Source: Flavobacterium sp.
Lineage (GTDB): Bacteria > Bacteroidota > Bacteroidia > Flavobacteriales > Flavobacteriaceae
Direction of reading: 5' to 3'
Assembly (NCBI GenBank): GCA_020403245.1
Contig: JADBYA010000023.1
Coordinates: forward strand, 62,001-126,000
DNA: 64,000 nt
Part shown: one piece after another, positions 25,514 through 35,803 of the stretch
How positions within the stretch are numbered: the first letter of the stretch is position 1
Layout: each line of letters starts with the position of its first letter
Translations under genes and position numbers: made by a program
Notes under the pieces: generated by a model
Database searches by the model: none
Seen by the model: only the letters and a program-made list of their open reading frames with translations
What the model was told of the DNA's origin: nothing

Positions 25514-26596
25514 ATGAAAAATACAGCGTTAACACACGTACACGAAAGTTTAGGAGCTAAAATGGTTCCGTTTGCAGGATTTAATATGCCTGTTCAGTAT
25601 GAAGGCGTAAATGCCGAACACGAAATAGTTAGAAATGGCGTTGGCGTTTTTGATGTTTCACACATGGGCGAATTTTTACTATCGGGTGAGAACGCTTTGG
25701 CATTAATCCAAAAAGTCACTTCCAATGATGCATCGGTGTTAGCAATTGGTAGAGCTCAATATTCTTGTTTGCCCAATAATGATGGCGGAATTGTAGACGA
25801 TTTAATTGTTTACCGAATGAAAGAAAACCAATATTTATTGGTCGTAAACGCTTCAAATATTGACAAAGATTGGAATTGGATTTCGTCTCACAATGATTTG
25901 GGAGTTGATATGAAGAATATTTCTGATGATTATTCTTTGCTTGCTATTCAGGGTCCAAAAGCAGTTGAAGCCATGCAATCTTTAACTTCTATTGATTTAT
26001 CAGCGATTAAATATTATCACTTTGAAGTGGCTGATTTTGCCGGAATAGAGCATGTCATCATTTCGGCAACAGGTTATACTGGCTCTGGTGGATTTGAAAT
26101 TTATTGTAAAAACTCCGATGTGGAGCAAGTTTGGAATAAAGTGTTTGAAGCGGGTAAATCGTTTGGCATAAGACCAATTGGTTTGGCAGCTCGTGATACG
26201 TTACGTTTGGAAATGGGTTTCTGTTTGTATGGCAATGATATTAATGATACTACCTCTCCGTTAGAAGCTGGTTTGGGTTGGATTACCAAATTTAACAAAG
26301 ACTTTACCAATTCTGAAAACCTTAAAAAACAAAAAGAAGCGGGCGTTTCAAAAAAATTAGTTGGTTTTGAAATGATTGATAGAGGAATTCCCCGTCATGA
26401 CTACGAAATTGTTGATGCTGATGGAAATAATATTGGGATTGTAACTTCTGGGACGCAATCACCATCAATGGGAATTGCCATTGGTATGGGTTATGTAAAA
26501 ACTGAATTTGCAGCTGTTGATTCTGACATTTTCATTGTGATTAGAGATAAAAAGATTGCTGCAAAAGTGGTAAAAATGCCTTTTTATAAAAAATAA
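25514..26596 (+). CDS. gcvT: Glycine cleavage system T protein (aminomethyltransferase)
   Basis: A 360-residue folate-binding protein of typical length. Landmarks are [12 protein letters not shown] near residue 21, [11 protein letters not shown] near 44, [10 protein letters not shown] near 194 and the C-terminal barrel with [19 protein letters not shown]. It transfers the aminomethyl carbon from the H-protein to tetrahydrofolate, releasing ammonia. The other gcv genes are not in the window, as is usual in flavobacteria. An S41 protease follows 21 bases downstream. Confidence 0.96.
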   Translation: MKNTALTHVHESLGAKMVPFAGFNMPVQYEGVNAEHEIVRNGVGVFDVSHMGEFLLSGENALALIQKVTSNDASVLAIGRAQYSCLPNNDGGIVDDLIVYRMKENQYLLVVNASNIDKDWNWISSHNDLGVDMKNISDDYSLLAIQGPKAVEAMQSLTSIDLSAIKYYHFEVADFAGIEHVIISATGYTGSGGFEIYCKNSDVEQVWNKVFEAGKSFGIRPIGLAARDTLRLEMGFCLYGNDINDTTSPLEAGLGWITKFNKDFTNSENLKKQKEAGVSKKLVGFEMIDRGIPRHDYEIVDADGNNIGIVTSGTQSPSMGIAIGMGYVKTEFAAVDSDIFIVIRDKKIAAKVVKMPFYKK

Positions 26597-26617
26597 TATT
26601 CCCTGACTAATGTAGCT

Positions 26618-28636
26618 TTGAGAAAGATATACTTATTAATTGCTTTACTTCCTGTTTTTGTTTTTGCACAAAGCGATAAAAATCCGTGTGAAACATTGTC
26701 AAAAATTAATGCGTTAATTCAAGAACAACATTACAAACCCAAAGCTGTAGATGATAGTTTATCGGTGTATGTTTTTGATTCTTTTTTAAAAACAATTGAC
26801 GATGGCAATAGTATTTTTATTGCACCGGAAATTTCAGTTTTAAAGAAACACAAATTTAAAATTGACGATTACATTATTAGTAAGAATTGCGCATTTTTAG
26901 AAGAGATATACAATTCTTATACTACTGCAATGGACCGTTACGACAAAATTATTTTGTCAATTAAGTCTGAACCATTCGGGTTTTCTAGTTCAGAAGTGAT
27001 TCGTTTTTCCAAAAAATCTTTTTCTTTTGTTAAAGATGAAAAAGAATTGAAAAGTTTATGCAAAAAAAAAATACTTTTTGATGTCTTAAAAGATGTTGCA
27101 GGGAAAAGTAAAAACAGAGATTCTTTGGTTGCTAATTTTGATAAAATAGCTGCAATTTCAAAAGCTAAGATTTTTGAAACATACGCTTGCAAAACTTCAA
27201 GTCATCGACTATCTAGAGCTGAATTCAACTCCAAATTCTTTTCAGTATTTTGTTCCTATTTTGATCCACATACCGAGTATTTTTCAGAGAGTGAAAAATC
27301 GTCGTTTTTATCTTTGGTGAGCGCTGACAACATGACTTTTGGATTGAATCTTTCTTTAAATGAAAAAGAAGAACTGACTGTAGATGAAATTATCCCTGGA
27401 AGTTCCGCCTATTTTACTGAGAAAGTTGATGCTGGTGATTTAATATTGAAAATAAAATCCAAAAATGAGGAATTTGATATTGCATGCTCCTCAATGAATA
27501 AAGTATCAGAAGTAATTAGTTCCACTGATTATAAGACAGCAAATTTTACTTTGAAGAAGAAAAGTGGAGAAATCTACACTATCGATTTGGTAAAAAAGGT
27601 CATGAAAGATTACCAAAATAATGTGTATAGTTTTATTGTTGAAAAAGACGGGAAAAAGACAGGTTATATCAGAATTCCGAGTTTCTACGCAACATTTGAA
27701 AACGGCAAAACTAATGTTAGTGATGATGTTGCTAAAGAAGTTTACAAACTTCAAAAAGACAATGTCAACGGACTTATTATCGATTTAGAAAATAATGGCG
27801 GTGGTTCGATGGAAGAAGCCATGCGACTTACAGGTTTATTTATCGATATTGGTCCTATAGCTATTATGGATGATAATAAAGGAAACAAGCAAACTTTAAA
27901 AGACACTAATCGCGGTACAATTTATAACGGTCCGATGGTAGTATTAATAAATGCATTTTCGGCTTCTGCAAGTGAATTTTTTTGTAATGCAATGCAAGAT
28001 TATAATCGTGCTGTTATTGTTGGAAATCAGTCATTAGGCAAAGCATCAATGCAGCTTATATTGCCCTTAAATGAAAGTCCGAATCCTACAGAATTTATAA
28101 AATTAACCATTGACAAATTCTATCGAATTACCGGAAAAAGCAACCAAACTATTGGCATTACTCCAGATGTCCAAATTCCTTCCTTATTTGATAAACAAAT
28201 GCCAAGAGAAAATAGTTATCCAACAGCTTTGCAAAATGATGTTATTTCATCAAATTTACGATACAATTTGGTAATAAACGATAATGCAACTGCCATTCAA
28301 AAAAGCGAAAAAAGAGTTTCTGAAAATGAATCAGTAATGGCAATAAAAAAATTAAATGAAAAAATAAATGAATTATTTGATGAGGATTTTCCTCCTATTA
28401 CACTACAATTTAATAAGGTTTTCGATGAAACCAATAGAATAAATTCACTCTGGAAAGAAATTGAGATGATTAATGAGACGGAATACGATTTAGAGGTTGA
28501 GCGCAATTCTGTTGATATTGAATACCAACAATTTGATGAATATTTGAAGGCAAGTAATAAAGAAAAGATTGAAGCCATAAAAGGCAATATTCATATAGTA
28601 GAAGCATTAAATATTATTAATGATTTAAAAAAATAA
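26618..28636 (+). CDS. S41 family C-terminal processing peptidase-like protein, TTG start
   Basis: A 672-residue exported protease. No in-frame ATG precedes the signal peptide (RKIYLLIALLPVFVFAQ), so TTG at 26618 is the likely start. A PDZ-like segment lies around residues 235-320 (VDEIIPGSSAYFTEKVDAGD). The catalytic domain has LIIDLENNGGGSMEEAMRL, the nucleophile region INAFSASASEFF near residue 447 and the general-base lysine in SLGKASMQL near 474. The first 200 residues match the helical domain of Tsp/Prc-type enzymes. Odd: the stop follows a run of seven A, and the next frame continues open with protein-like sequence to 28728, so a one-base slip or a truncated tail is possible. Confidence 0.88.
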   Translation: MRKIYLLIALLPVFVFAQSDKNPCETLSKINALIQEQHYKPKAVDDSLSVYVFDSFLKTIDDGNSIFIAPEISVLKKHKFKIDDYIISKNCAFLEEIYNSYTTAMDRYDKIILSIKSEPFGFSSSEVIRFSKKSFSFVKDEKELKSLCKKKILFDVLKDVAGKSKNRDSLVANFDKIAAISKAKIFETYACKTSSHRLSRAEFNSKFFSVFCSYFDPHTEYFSESEKSSFLSLVSADNMTFGLNLSLNEKEELTVDEIIPGSSAYFTEKVDAGDLILKIKSKNEEFDIACSSMNKVSEVISSTDYKTANFTLKKKSGEIYTIDLVKKVMKDYQNNVYSFIVEKDGKKTGYIRIPSFYATFENGKTNVSDDVAKEVYKLQKDNVNGLIIDLENNGGGSMEEAMRLTGLFIDIGPIAIMDDNKGNKQTLKDTNRGTIYNGPMVVLINAFSASASEFFCNAMQDYNRAVIVGNQSLGKASMQLILPLNESPNPTEFIKLTIDKFYRITGKSNQTIGITPDVQIPSLFDKQMPRENSYPTALQNDVISSNLRYNLVINDNATAIQKSEKRVSENESVMAIKKLNEKINELFDEDFPPITLQFNKVFDETNRINSLWKEIEMINETEYDLEVERNSVDIEYQQFDEYLKASNKEKIEAIKGNIHIVEALNIINDLKK

Positions 28637-28734
28637 ATTATGAAATCGCCATTAACAAGAAGTTTGCAAAAGCAAACACCAATGAAGATTTAGCGATACC
28701 ATATGACCTTAAAAAAAACAAATATTAAATACAT

Positions 28735-29769
28735 ATGAAACTAAAATTACTTTCCGTTTTCCTATTTCTATCAAATTTAAGCTTACATGCTCAAGAATTT
28801 AAAACTCCTGTTGATTATTTGACCTTTATTAATAATGAACAACTTCAAATTTCAAAAAGCACATGGAAATATACACAAGCAGTGGCACATTCCAAAAGTG
28901 CGCGTCGGATTGATGCTACCCGAAAACAATTAATAAAAAGCATCGAGGTTTCAAGTAAAAAAATTGAAAATTTAACAAATGGCTATAAAGGTGATGTTGA
29001 ATACAGAGATCAAACCGTTCACTTTTTTGACATCAGAAAAAAAAGCTTAAATGAAGAATATGAAAAACTGATTGACATGCAAGAAGTTGCCGAACAATCC
29101 TATGATGCTATGGAAGCTTATTTATTAACTCGAGATTTAGTCAATAAAAAGTTAGATGCCGAAAACGAAAATATGGAAAAAGCATTTAATGCATTTGCAA
29201 ATAAATACAACATTACTGTTAATAATGAAGAATCCGATTTAAGTAAAAAAATGCAATTATCAAATGATGTCTTTGATTATCATACCGTTTTGTATTTAAT
29301 TTTCTTTAAAGTTAATTTTACTGATAACAACCTGTCAAAAGCTATTGAAGCAAAAGATTTAGGAAAAATTCAACAAAATGCTAGCAGTTTACTTCTTTTT
29401 GCTAATGAAGGTTTAGAAAAAATAAAAACGATTGCTCCTTTTCAAAAAGACGCTTCGCTTTTAAATGCAACCAAAGATGCTTTAGAATATTATAAAAAAG
29501 AGGCGGAGCAATTTGTACCAACTGTGGTAAGTTTCTTTATGTTTAATGATAAGTTTGAAAATGCAAAAAATTCTTTAGAAGGAAAATCTGCTAAAGACAG
29601 AACCAAAGAAGAAATAGATAATTACAATACAATGGTCAAACAATACAATAAAGAAGTTGATAATTTCAACAAAGCCAACAATGCTAATTTTCAAGAAAAA
29701 AATAAGAATATAAACACTATAAACTCAATAGGAGATAATTTTATTTCAAGACATATTCCAAACGACTAA
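28735..29769 (+). CDS. Exported helical protein of unknown function
   Basis: A 344-residue protein with a signal peptide (MKLKLLSVFLFLSNLSLHAQ). The rest is almost entirely helical and charged with long coiled-coil-like stretches. Segments such as PVDYLTFINNEQLQISK, AVAHSKSARRIDATRKQL and AEQSYDAMEAYLLTRD resemble what I recall as the LIC11966 family of surface proteins, a Leptospira/Bacteroidota family without known function; this is a recollection, not a search. It lies 98 bases after the S41 protease on the same strand. Confidence 0.78.
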   Translation: MKLKLLSVFLFLSNLSLHAQEFKTPVDYLTFINNEQLQISKSTWKYTQAVAHSKSARRIDATRKQLIKSIEVSSKKIENLTNGYKGDVEYRDQTVHFFDIRKKSLNEEYEKLIDMQEVAEQSYDAMEAYLLTRDLVNKKLDAENENMEKAFNAFANKYNITVNNEESDLSKKMQLSNDVFDYHTVLYLIFFKVNFTDNNLSKAIEAKDLGKIQQNASSLLLFANEGLEKIKTIAPFQKDASLLNATKDALEYYKKEAEQFVPTVVSFFMFNDKFENAKNSLEGKSAKDRTKEEIDNYNTMVKQYNKEVDNFNKANNANFQEKNKNINTINSIGDNFISRHIPND

Positions 29770-29786
29770 ACTGATTTTTAATTAGA

Positions 29787-29817
29787 TTTGTAAAAATAGA
29801 AATATCGCTTAATTTTG
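29787..29817 (+). promoter_or_regulatory. Promoter of the YebC-family gene
   Basis: TTTG (29787-29790), 19 bases, TAATTTTG (29810-29817). The ATG follows at 29880, leaving a leader of roughly 55 bases. Confidence 0.68.
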
Positions 29818-29879
29818 CAGCATTATAGTAATAGAAAAACAATTAATAAAATCTGATTTTTTTCAGGTTATAAATAGTA

Positions 29880-30590
29880 ATGGGAAGAGCATTTGAATTT
29901 AGAAAAGGAAGAAAAATGAAACGTTGGTCAGCCATGGCTAAAGCGTTTACTCGTATTGGAAAAGATATTGTAATGGCGGTGAAAGAAGGCGGACCAAATC
30001 CTGAAGCCAACTCACGATTAAGAGCCGTTATACAGAATGCAAAATCGGCCAATATGCCGAAAGAGAATGTAGAACGAGCTATTAAAAAAGCTACCGACAA
30101 AGATACTGCCAACTATAAAGAACAACTTTTTGAGGGCTATGCTCCACATGGTATTGCTTTGTTGATTGAAACCGCAACCGATAATAACAATAGAACAGTA
30201 GCCAACATTAGAAGTTATTTTAACAAATGCAACGGAACATTAGGAACACAAGGTTCGGTAGAATTTATGTTTGATCATACGTGTAATTTCCGGATTCCAA
30301 ATAACAATATCGATATTGAAGAAATGGAATTAGAATTCATTGATTTTGGTGCTGAAGAAATTTTTGCCGATGAAGATGGAATTTTGATCTATGCTCCTTT
30401 TGAGAGTTTTGGTGCTATTCAAAAGGAATTAGAAAGTCGTGGCATTGAAATTTTATCCTCAGGATTTGAAAGAATTCCACAAATAACCAAAAAACTAGAT
30501 GAAGCCGAAATGGCTGATGTTGAAAAACTAATTGAAAAAATTGAAGAAGACGATGACGTGATGAACGTATATCATACTATGGAAGAATAG
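29880..30590 (+). CDS. YebC/PmpR family regulatory protein
   Basis: A 236-residue protein beginning MGRAFEFRKGRKMKRWSAMAK, as in this near-universal family, followed by GGPNPEANSRLRAVIQNAKSANMP and GYAPHGIALLIETATDNNNRT. The three-domain layout is intact and the acidic C-terminal part is typical. Family members act as transcriptional regulators or, by more recent work on YebC-type proteins, as factors that relieve ribosome stalling at proline runs. Which role applies here cannot be told. It is followed by a strong terminator. Confidence 0.94.
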   Translation: MGRAFEFRKGRKMKRWSAMAKAFTRIGKDIVMAVKEGGPNPEANSRLRAVIQNAKSANMPKENVERAIKKATDKDTANYKEQLFEGYAPHGIALLIETATDNNNRTVANIRSYFNKCNGTLGTQGSVEFMFDHTCNFRIPNNNIDIEEMELEFIDFGAEEIFADEDGILIYAPFESFGAIQKELESRGIEILSSGFERIPQITKKLDEAEMADVEKLIEKIEEDDDVMNVYHTMEE

Positions 30591-30610
30591 AAACATATTT
30601 TTATAAAACT

Positions 30611-30641
30611 AAAAAACTCCAAAGCAATTTGGAGTTTTTTT
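30611..30641 (+). terminator. Rho-independent terminator
   Basis: AAACTCCAAA-GCAA-TTTGGAGTTT followed by T residues, after the YebC-family gene. Confidence 0.88.
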
Positions 30642-30914
30642 TATCTTTTTGTTTAGCTCAAAGTGGTTATTGAACAGTGACTATTAATTTAAGTTATGTT
30701 ATTATGTATATAGCTCCCAAATACGAAAAGTTACGTTTCGAAATAGACAAAGTCACCGTCATCACAAATACTTGAGTGATTAATCAAATTTTGATTATCC
30801 AGAAATATTTTTTAAACACTGAACTACAGCTTTTTAACAAATCGTTATGCACTAAAGTCACTAAAATTTTCTATCCAATGTGAAGAAGAAATAACTTTTT
30901 TTTTTAAAATTTGA
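30642..30914. other. Non-coding gap with one micro-ORF
   Basis: No clear gene. A 23-codon plus-strand ORF (30704-30775; begins MYIAPKYEKLRFEIDKVTVI) is the only coding-like item. The rest is AT-rich and I see nothing else in it. Confidence 0.35.
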
Positions 30915-32417
30915 TTATTTTATTTCCTCAATATCTTCCAATTGCCAAGTCTTATCAAAGTAAGCTTCAGTTGGTCCGTAAAAACGGAAGTATGGAAACC
31001 AACCTTTGCCTGGTAGTGTTTTAATATAATTTTTATTAGCGCCTTTAGGTTTTGTAGGACCAAAGTAAATATCAACAGAGCCATCAGCATTTTTCTCAAT
31101 ATCTTTTCTGGAAGACATGTCTGCAGAACCTTGATCTGTTACCAATGGACCTCTTGTAACATTATCATACAAGGTAATAGACCAAAATTGTTTAACCGGT
31201 GCATTTGCCGGTACATGAAAATGATAACTCTTTGCACCCACAAGCCATTTGCCTGCTTTATCTTTTGAAGTTTCCAGATAAACCTGACCAAATCCTAATA
31301 TTCTTCCCTGCATTCCTGTGCTGTTTCCAATGGCTTCATAAAACCATGAAGCTCTTTGATCCAGTTGGGTATAATTGCTATCTTCCTGATTTAATTCAAC
31401 CATGTTAGCATACTCCCAGTGCTTGTCCTTCCAAACAATTGAACCGGCAAATCTTTTCTCATAAGCATTGGCCCGAGCGGTCAATTCGCCCACCATGGCT
31501 GCCTGATTCAGAATTTTGGTCAAGCGCTCATCCGGTTGAAACGGTTTACCTTTTTCCATACCAAGTGAAGCCATCATGCCATAAATAACCCTGTCACGGG
31601 TTTGTACAGGTTCTGGTTCAATCGCCTCAGCCACCATTTTAAAATAGTTCGCATCAGTTGGTTGTGCGGATGTCCATGCTTTACCATTTACAGGAACAAA
31701 ATTGGTTACAGTGGCCTTAGATCTGTCGTTCCAACTGTAAATTTTAAATTTCCTAATAGTTTCCTCAGCAATTTTTGGGTCTGGATCTAATGCTCTGGTA
31801 CCAAACCATACTTGTACGGTTGGAGATATATAAACCCTGTAACCTGGAGCAGCTATCATTTTAGAACCGGGAGGAAGAAATAGATATTTTCCTCCTGCAC
31901 CTTTGTCGGGTCCTGTTTGACCAATATCTGTAATGGGTTGCTGCCAAAGATCAAGCAGACCGCCTGCTATTAAACCTGCAGGCGCATCTATTACAAATGC
32001 ACCTTGCTTGCTGAAGTTCCAAAAACTAAACGCATACAACGTTGTAATATTAGGTGTCAGCATGCCACTTTTATCTTTAAGGTCAAAAAACATCGATATC
32101 TCCCCGTCTTTTATACCAAGTTGATCCCGTTGTGCAAGGTGTAAACCATGAAAACCTACCATGGGTAAAGCCCAAGTGTGTATTTGGCATGCCCTTTGAA
32201 AATCCCTTTCATCATAGAGTTTTGTAATAGCATCTTCAGAAGGATAACCACTTTCTAATTTTAAATCACCTAAGCGGGTAACAATATTGTCACCTGTTTG
32301 TGTTTGCTCAGTATTATCTGAGTTGGATGTTACCCCTTTTTGTTTCTGATTGCAGCTGATAGTAATTGTTACTATTAATAAAGATAGTAACCCTATAATT
32401 TTAGTTTTGTGTTTCAT
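30915..32417 (-). CDS. DUF1254/DUF1214 lipoprotein
   Basis: A 500-residue protein with a lipoprotein signal (LLIVTITISCNQKQK). The N-terminal half (RACQIHTWALPMVGFHGLHL, NITTLYAFSFWNFS) is DUF1254 and the C-terminal half (YFRFYGPTEAYFDKTW, FWSITLYDNVTRG) is DUF1214. The pair commonly occurs as one cell-envelope protein of unknown function, abundant in Proteobacteria and some Bacteroidota. Its DNA is visibly richer in G and C than its neighbours, and codon choice is less AT-biased, so recent horizontal gain is possible. It stands alone; no relation to the flanking genes is apparent. Confidence 0.88.
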   Translation of the reverse strand: MKHKTKIIGLLSLLIVTITISCNQKQKGVTSNSDNTEQTQTGDNIVTRLGDLKLESGYPSEDAITKLYDERDFQRACQIHTWALPMVGFHGLHLAQRDQLGIKDGEISMFFDLKDKSGMLTPNITTLYAFSFWNFSKQGAFVIDAPAGLIAGGLLDLWQQPITDIGQTGPDKGAGGKYLFLPPGSKMIAAPGYRVYISPTVQVWFGTRALDPDPKIAEETIRKFKIYSWNDRSKATVTNFVPVNGKAWTSAQPTDANYFKMVAEAIEPEPVQTRDRVIYGMMASLGMEKGKPFQPDERLTKILNQAAMVGELTARANAYEKRFAGSIVWKDKHWEYANMVELNQEDSNYTQLDQRASWFYEAIGNSTGMQGRILGFGQVYLETSKDKAGKWLVGAKSYHFHVPANAPVKQFWSITLYDNVTRGPLVTDQGSADMSSRKDIEKNADGSVDIYFGPTKPKGANKNYIKTLPGKGWFPYFRFYGPTEAYFDKTWQLEDIEEIK

Positions 32418-32510
32418 TTAATTGTTATTAAGTTAATGTTTTCCAAAAAATAGTATAAATCAAACTACATAAATAAATTAAATGATGTTTTGACCAAGCA
32501 TGACGCCAAA

Positions 32511-33551
32511 CTACTTAATAAACTCAACCTTCTGAACTTCTTCTTCATTAATGCTATCAAAGAAACCTTGTTCGTTCATCCAATCATCGCTAAATACTTT
32601 GCTCATGTAACGTGAACCATGATCTGGAAAAATCGCAATTACATTACTGTTTTCATCAAACTCACCTTCTTCGGCATATTGCTTGATGGCTTGCATGACA
32701 GCACCCGAAGTGTATCCCACAAACAATCCTTCTTTTTTAACAATTTCTCTGGTAGTGTGGGCACTTTCTTCATCAGTAACTTTCATAAAATGATCTATTA
32801 CATCAAAGTCGGTAGCTGTAGGAATTAAGTTTTTACCTAATCCTTCTATTCTATAAGGATAAATTTCATCAGCGTCAAACTCCTTGGTTTCGTGGTATTT
32901 TTTCAAAACCGAACCAAAAGCATCAACGCCAAGAATTCTGATATTTGGATTTTTCTCTTTTAAGTATTTTGCAGCGCCTGATATAGTTCCACCAGTTCCA
33001 CTACAAGCAATTAAATGGGTAATTTGTCCGTTGGTTTGCTCCCAAATTTCTGGACCTGTAGATTTGTAATGGGCGTCAATATTCAATTGATTGAAATATT
33101 GATTAATATAAACAGAACCTTTTGTTTCTTCGTGTAAACGTTTGGCAACATTATAGTAAGAACGCTCATCATCAGCAGAAACATGTGCAGGGCAAACATA
33201 CACTTTTGCACCTAAGCTACGGAGCATGTCAATTTTATCTAAAGAGGATTTAGAACTTACCGCTAAAATACAATTATACCCTTTAATAATACTAACCATA
33301 GCTAAACTAAAGCCAGTATTCCCCGAAGTAGTCTCAATAATAGTGTCTCCTGGAGAAAGAATACCTTGTTTTTCAGCTTCTTCTATAATATATAATGCAA
33401 TTCTGTCTTTAGTAGAATGACCAGGGTTGAAGGCTTCAACCTTTGCATAAAAATTTCCTTGTAAAGATTCGGTGATTTTATTAAGTCTAATAAGCGGAGT
33501 ATTCCCTATTAAACCTAATACATTATCGTAAGCTTTTATATTTTCTTTCAT
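32511..33551 (-). CDS. PLP-dependent cysteine synthase/CBS-like enzyme
   Basis: A 346-residue fold-type II PLP enzyme. The PLP-lysine is in [10 protein letters not shown] near residue 48, and the substrate loop [12 protein letters not shown] near 78. [14 protein letters not shown] near 184 binds the phosphate. Similarity spreads across O-acetylserine sulfhydrylases and the catalytic core of cystathionine beta-synthase, and there is no CBS regulatory domain. It probably makes cysteine or cystathionine; the exact donor cannot be assigned. It is flanked by unrelated genes on the same strand. Confidence 0.9.
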   Translation of the reverse strand: MKENIKAYDNVLGLIGNTPLIRLNKITESLQGNFYAKVEAFNPGHSTKDRIALYIIEEAEKQGILSPGDTIIETTSGNTGFSLAMVSIIKGYNCILAVSSKSSLDKIDMLRSLGAKVYVCPAHVSADDERSYYNVAKRLHEETKGSVYINQYFNQLNIDAHYKSTGPEIWEQTNGQITHLIACSGTGGTISGAAKYLKEKNPNIRILGVDAFGSVLKKYHETKEFDADEIYPYRIEGLGKNLIPTATDFDVIDHFMKVTDEESAHTTREIVKKEGLFVGYTSGAVMQAIKQYAEEGEFDENSNVIAIFPDHGSRYMSKVFSDDWMNEQGFFDSINEEEVQKVEFIK

Positions 33552-33631
33552 AAAATAAATTAGTCAAGGCATGGTTTAAAGACTTTTTATAGCCATATAA
33601 ACTTTGCAAATTTAATAAAAAATATTTTAAA

Positions 33632-35704
33632 CTATCTTTTTATTCCTTCTAAATCTAATAAAAAACTGTATTCTTTCGCGATTTCCTTAATGGCCTCAAA
33701 CCTTCCCGAGGCACCACCGTGACCAGCATCCATATTGGTATCCAAATATAATTGATTATTATCGGTTTTCAAAACTCTTAATTTGGCAACCCATTTTGCT
33801 GGTTCCCAGTACTGTACCTGTGAATCGTGCAATCCAGTTGCAATATACATATTGGGATAGCTTTGTGCCTTTACATTGTCATAGGGAGAATAGGAAAGCA
33901 TATAATCATAATATTTTTTAACATTTGGATTTCCCCATTCGTCATATTCACCAGTGGTCAATGGAATGGTTTCGTCTAACATTGTCGTTACCACATCTAC
34001 GAAGGGTACTTGTGCAATCACGCCATGGTATAATTCTGGGGAAATATTTACAATAGCTCCCATTAATAATCCTCCAGCCGAACCGCCTTCGGCATACAAA
34101 TGGTTAGGTGAAGTATATTTTTCGGATATTAAAAACTTAGAACAATCAATAAAATCGGTAAATGTGTTTTTCTTTTTCAATAATTTTCCATCATCATACC
34201 ATTGTCGTCCTAAATCTTCACCACCTCGAATGTGAGCAATGGCAAAAATAAATCCCCTATCCAAAAGCGATAATCGAACAGAAGAAAAATGACAATCCAT
34301 CGTCACTCCATAAGATCCATAGCCATATAGTAAAGTTGGTGTTGCTCCCTCCTTTTTCATTCCTTTTCGATAAACCATAGAAATGGGCACTTTCGTACCA
34401 TCAGTTGCGGTAGCCCAAATTCTTTCTTCTTGATAATTATTCTTATCAAATTTACTCTCGAAATCTAGGGACAAAACTTCTTGTTCTTTCAGTATGGTTT
34501 TTTCTTTGTTTTTCATATTAAAATCAATAACCGTAGGTGGTGTGGCTAATGATTGGTAACCATAACGAAGAATTTCGGTATCAAAATCGAGATTGGTGGT
34601 CGTATACGCCATATAGGTTTCACTGTCAAAAGGCAAATAGTATTCTCCTTCTTCATCCCAAGGCATAATTCTGATTTTATTCAAACCGTCAGCACGTTCA
34701 GAAACCACTAAATAATCCTTGAATATATCAATATCTTCCAACAAAACATGTTCTCTGTGAGCGATTACATCCACCCAATTTCCCTTTGATGTTGCATTTT
34801 CAGGAGTTTTCATTAGCTTAAAATTGGTCGCTTTGTCTTTGTTAGTAACAATATAAAAGTGATTACCAAAGTGCGAAATCGAATATTCTAACCCACGAGT
34901 TCTCTTTTGAAAAACTTTGAATTTAGCATCTGGCGTTTCCGCTAAAACCGTTTGGTATTCGGTAGTTAGCGTACTGCTAGAATTGATAATTATGTATTTT
35001 TTTGATTTCGATTTATAGACAGAAACATCAAAAGTGTCGTCTTTTTCAAAATAAACTAAGGTATCATCTTCAACAGTTGTACCAATTTTATGTTTATAAA
35101 TTTTATCAGCACGAAGCGTAACTTCATCTTTTCGAGAATAAAATAAGGTTTTGTTATCACTTGCCCATGTGGATCCACCAGTAGTATTTTCGAGCTTTAT
35201 AGGAAGAATTTCACCCGTAACTAAATTTTTGATTTGAATGGTATATTGGCGTCTTGATACTGTATCAATACCAAAACTTGCCCAAATATTGTCTTCGCTT
35301 ATGCTCAATCCCGATAAGTTAAAATAGGCATGTCCTTTTGCCATTTCGTTGCAATCAAAAAGGATTTCTTCCTTAGCTTGTAAATTTCCTTTTTTTCTAG
35401 AATGAATAGGATAATCTTTTCCTTTTTCAAATCGGGTGATATAGTAATAACCGTTATAGAAATAGGGAACCGACTCGTCATCTTCCTTAATACGGGCTTT
35501 CATCTCTTCAAACAAATCTTTTTGAAAATCCTTTGTATGAGCAGTTGATTGGTGGTAGTATACGTTTTCTTGATTTAGATACTCTATAACATCAGGATTT
35601 TCCCGATTGTTGAGCCAATAATAATTGTCGTTACGAATATGACCGTGTTTCTCTAACGAATGAGGAATAATTGTAGCATTTGGTGGCTGTAAAATATCTG
35701 ACAT
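33632..35704 (-). CDS. ptrB: S9 family peptidase, oligopeptidase B type
   Basis: A 690-residue enzyme, started at ATG 35704 (MSDILQPPNATIIPHSLEKHG); the ORF upstream to 35761 gives an unlikely hydrophobic leader. The N-terminal half is a seven-bladed propeller. The catalytic domain has the nucleophile in YAEGGSAGGLLMGA, the aspartate region in TGLHDSQVQYWEPAKW and the histidine in DAGHGGASGRFE. Oligopeptidase B cleaves small peptides after Arg or Lys in the cytoplasm; absence of a signal peptide fits. It lies 99 bases downstream of the threonine aldolase gene. Confidence 0.92.
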   Translation of the reverse strand: MSDILQPPNATIIPHSLEKHGHIRNDNYYWLNNRENPDVIEYLNQENVYYHQSTAHTKDFQKDLFEEMKARIKEDDESVPYFYNGYYYITRFEKGKDYPIHSRKKGNLQAKEEILFDCNEMAKGHAYFNLSGLSISEDNIWASFGIDTVSRRQYTIQIKNLVTGEILPIKLENTTGGSTWASDNKTLFYSRKDEVTLRADKIYKHKIGTTVEDDTLVYFEKDDTFDVSVYKSKSKKYIIINSSSTLTTEYQTVLAETPDAKFKVFQKRTRGLEYSISHFGNHFYIVTNKDKATNFKLMKTPENATSKGNWVDVIAHREHVLLEDIDIFKDYLVVSERADGLNKIRIMPWDEEGEYYLPFDSETYMAYTTTNLDFDTEILRYGYQSLATPPTVIDFNMKNKEKTILKEQEVLSLDFESKFDKNNYQEERIWATATDGTKVPISMVYRKGMKKEGATPTLLYGYGSYGVTMDCHFSSVRLSLLDRGFIFAIAHIRGGEDLGRQWYDDGKLLKKKNTFTDFIDCSKFLISEKYTSPNHLYAEGGSAGGLLMGAIVNISPELYHGVIAQVPFVDVVTTMLDETIPLTTGEYDEWGNPNVKKYYDYMLSYSPYDNVKAQSYPNMYIATGLHDSQVQYWEPAKWVAKLRVLKTDNNQLYLDTNMDAGHGGASGRFEAIKEIAKEYSFLLDLEGIKR

Positions 35705-35803
35705 TTGGATTTCTATGTTTACACAACAAAAGTAACCATAGATTAAAGATAACAACAACAAATAGAGAGGAAGTTATGCACTTAGAAATTAACAGTTTTA
35801 TGC

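Noticed and set aside
28639..28692. 17-codon ATG ORF after the S41 gene
   Set aside because: It is too short and in a different frame from the more protein-like extension; no support.
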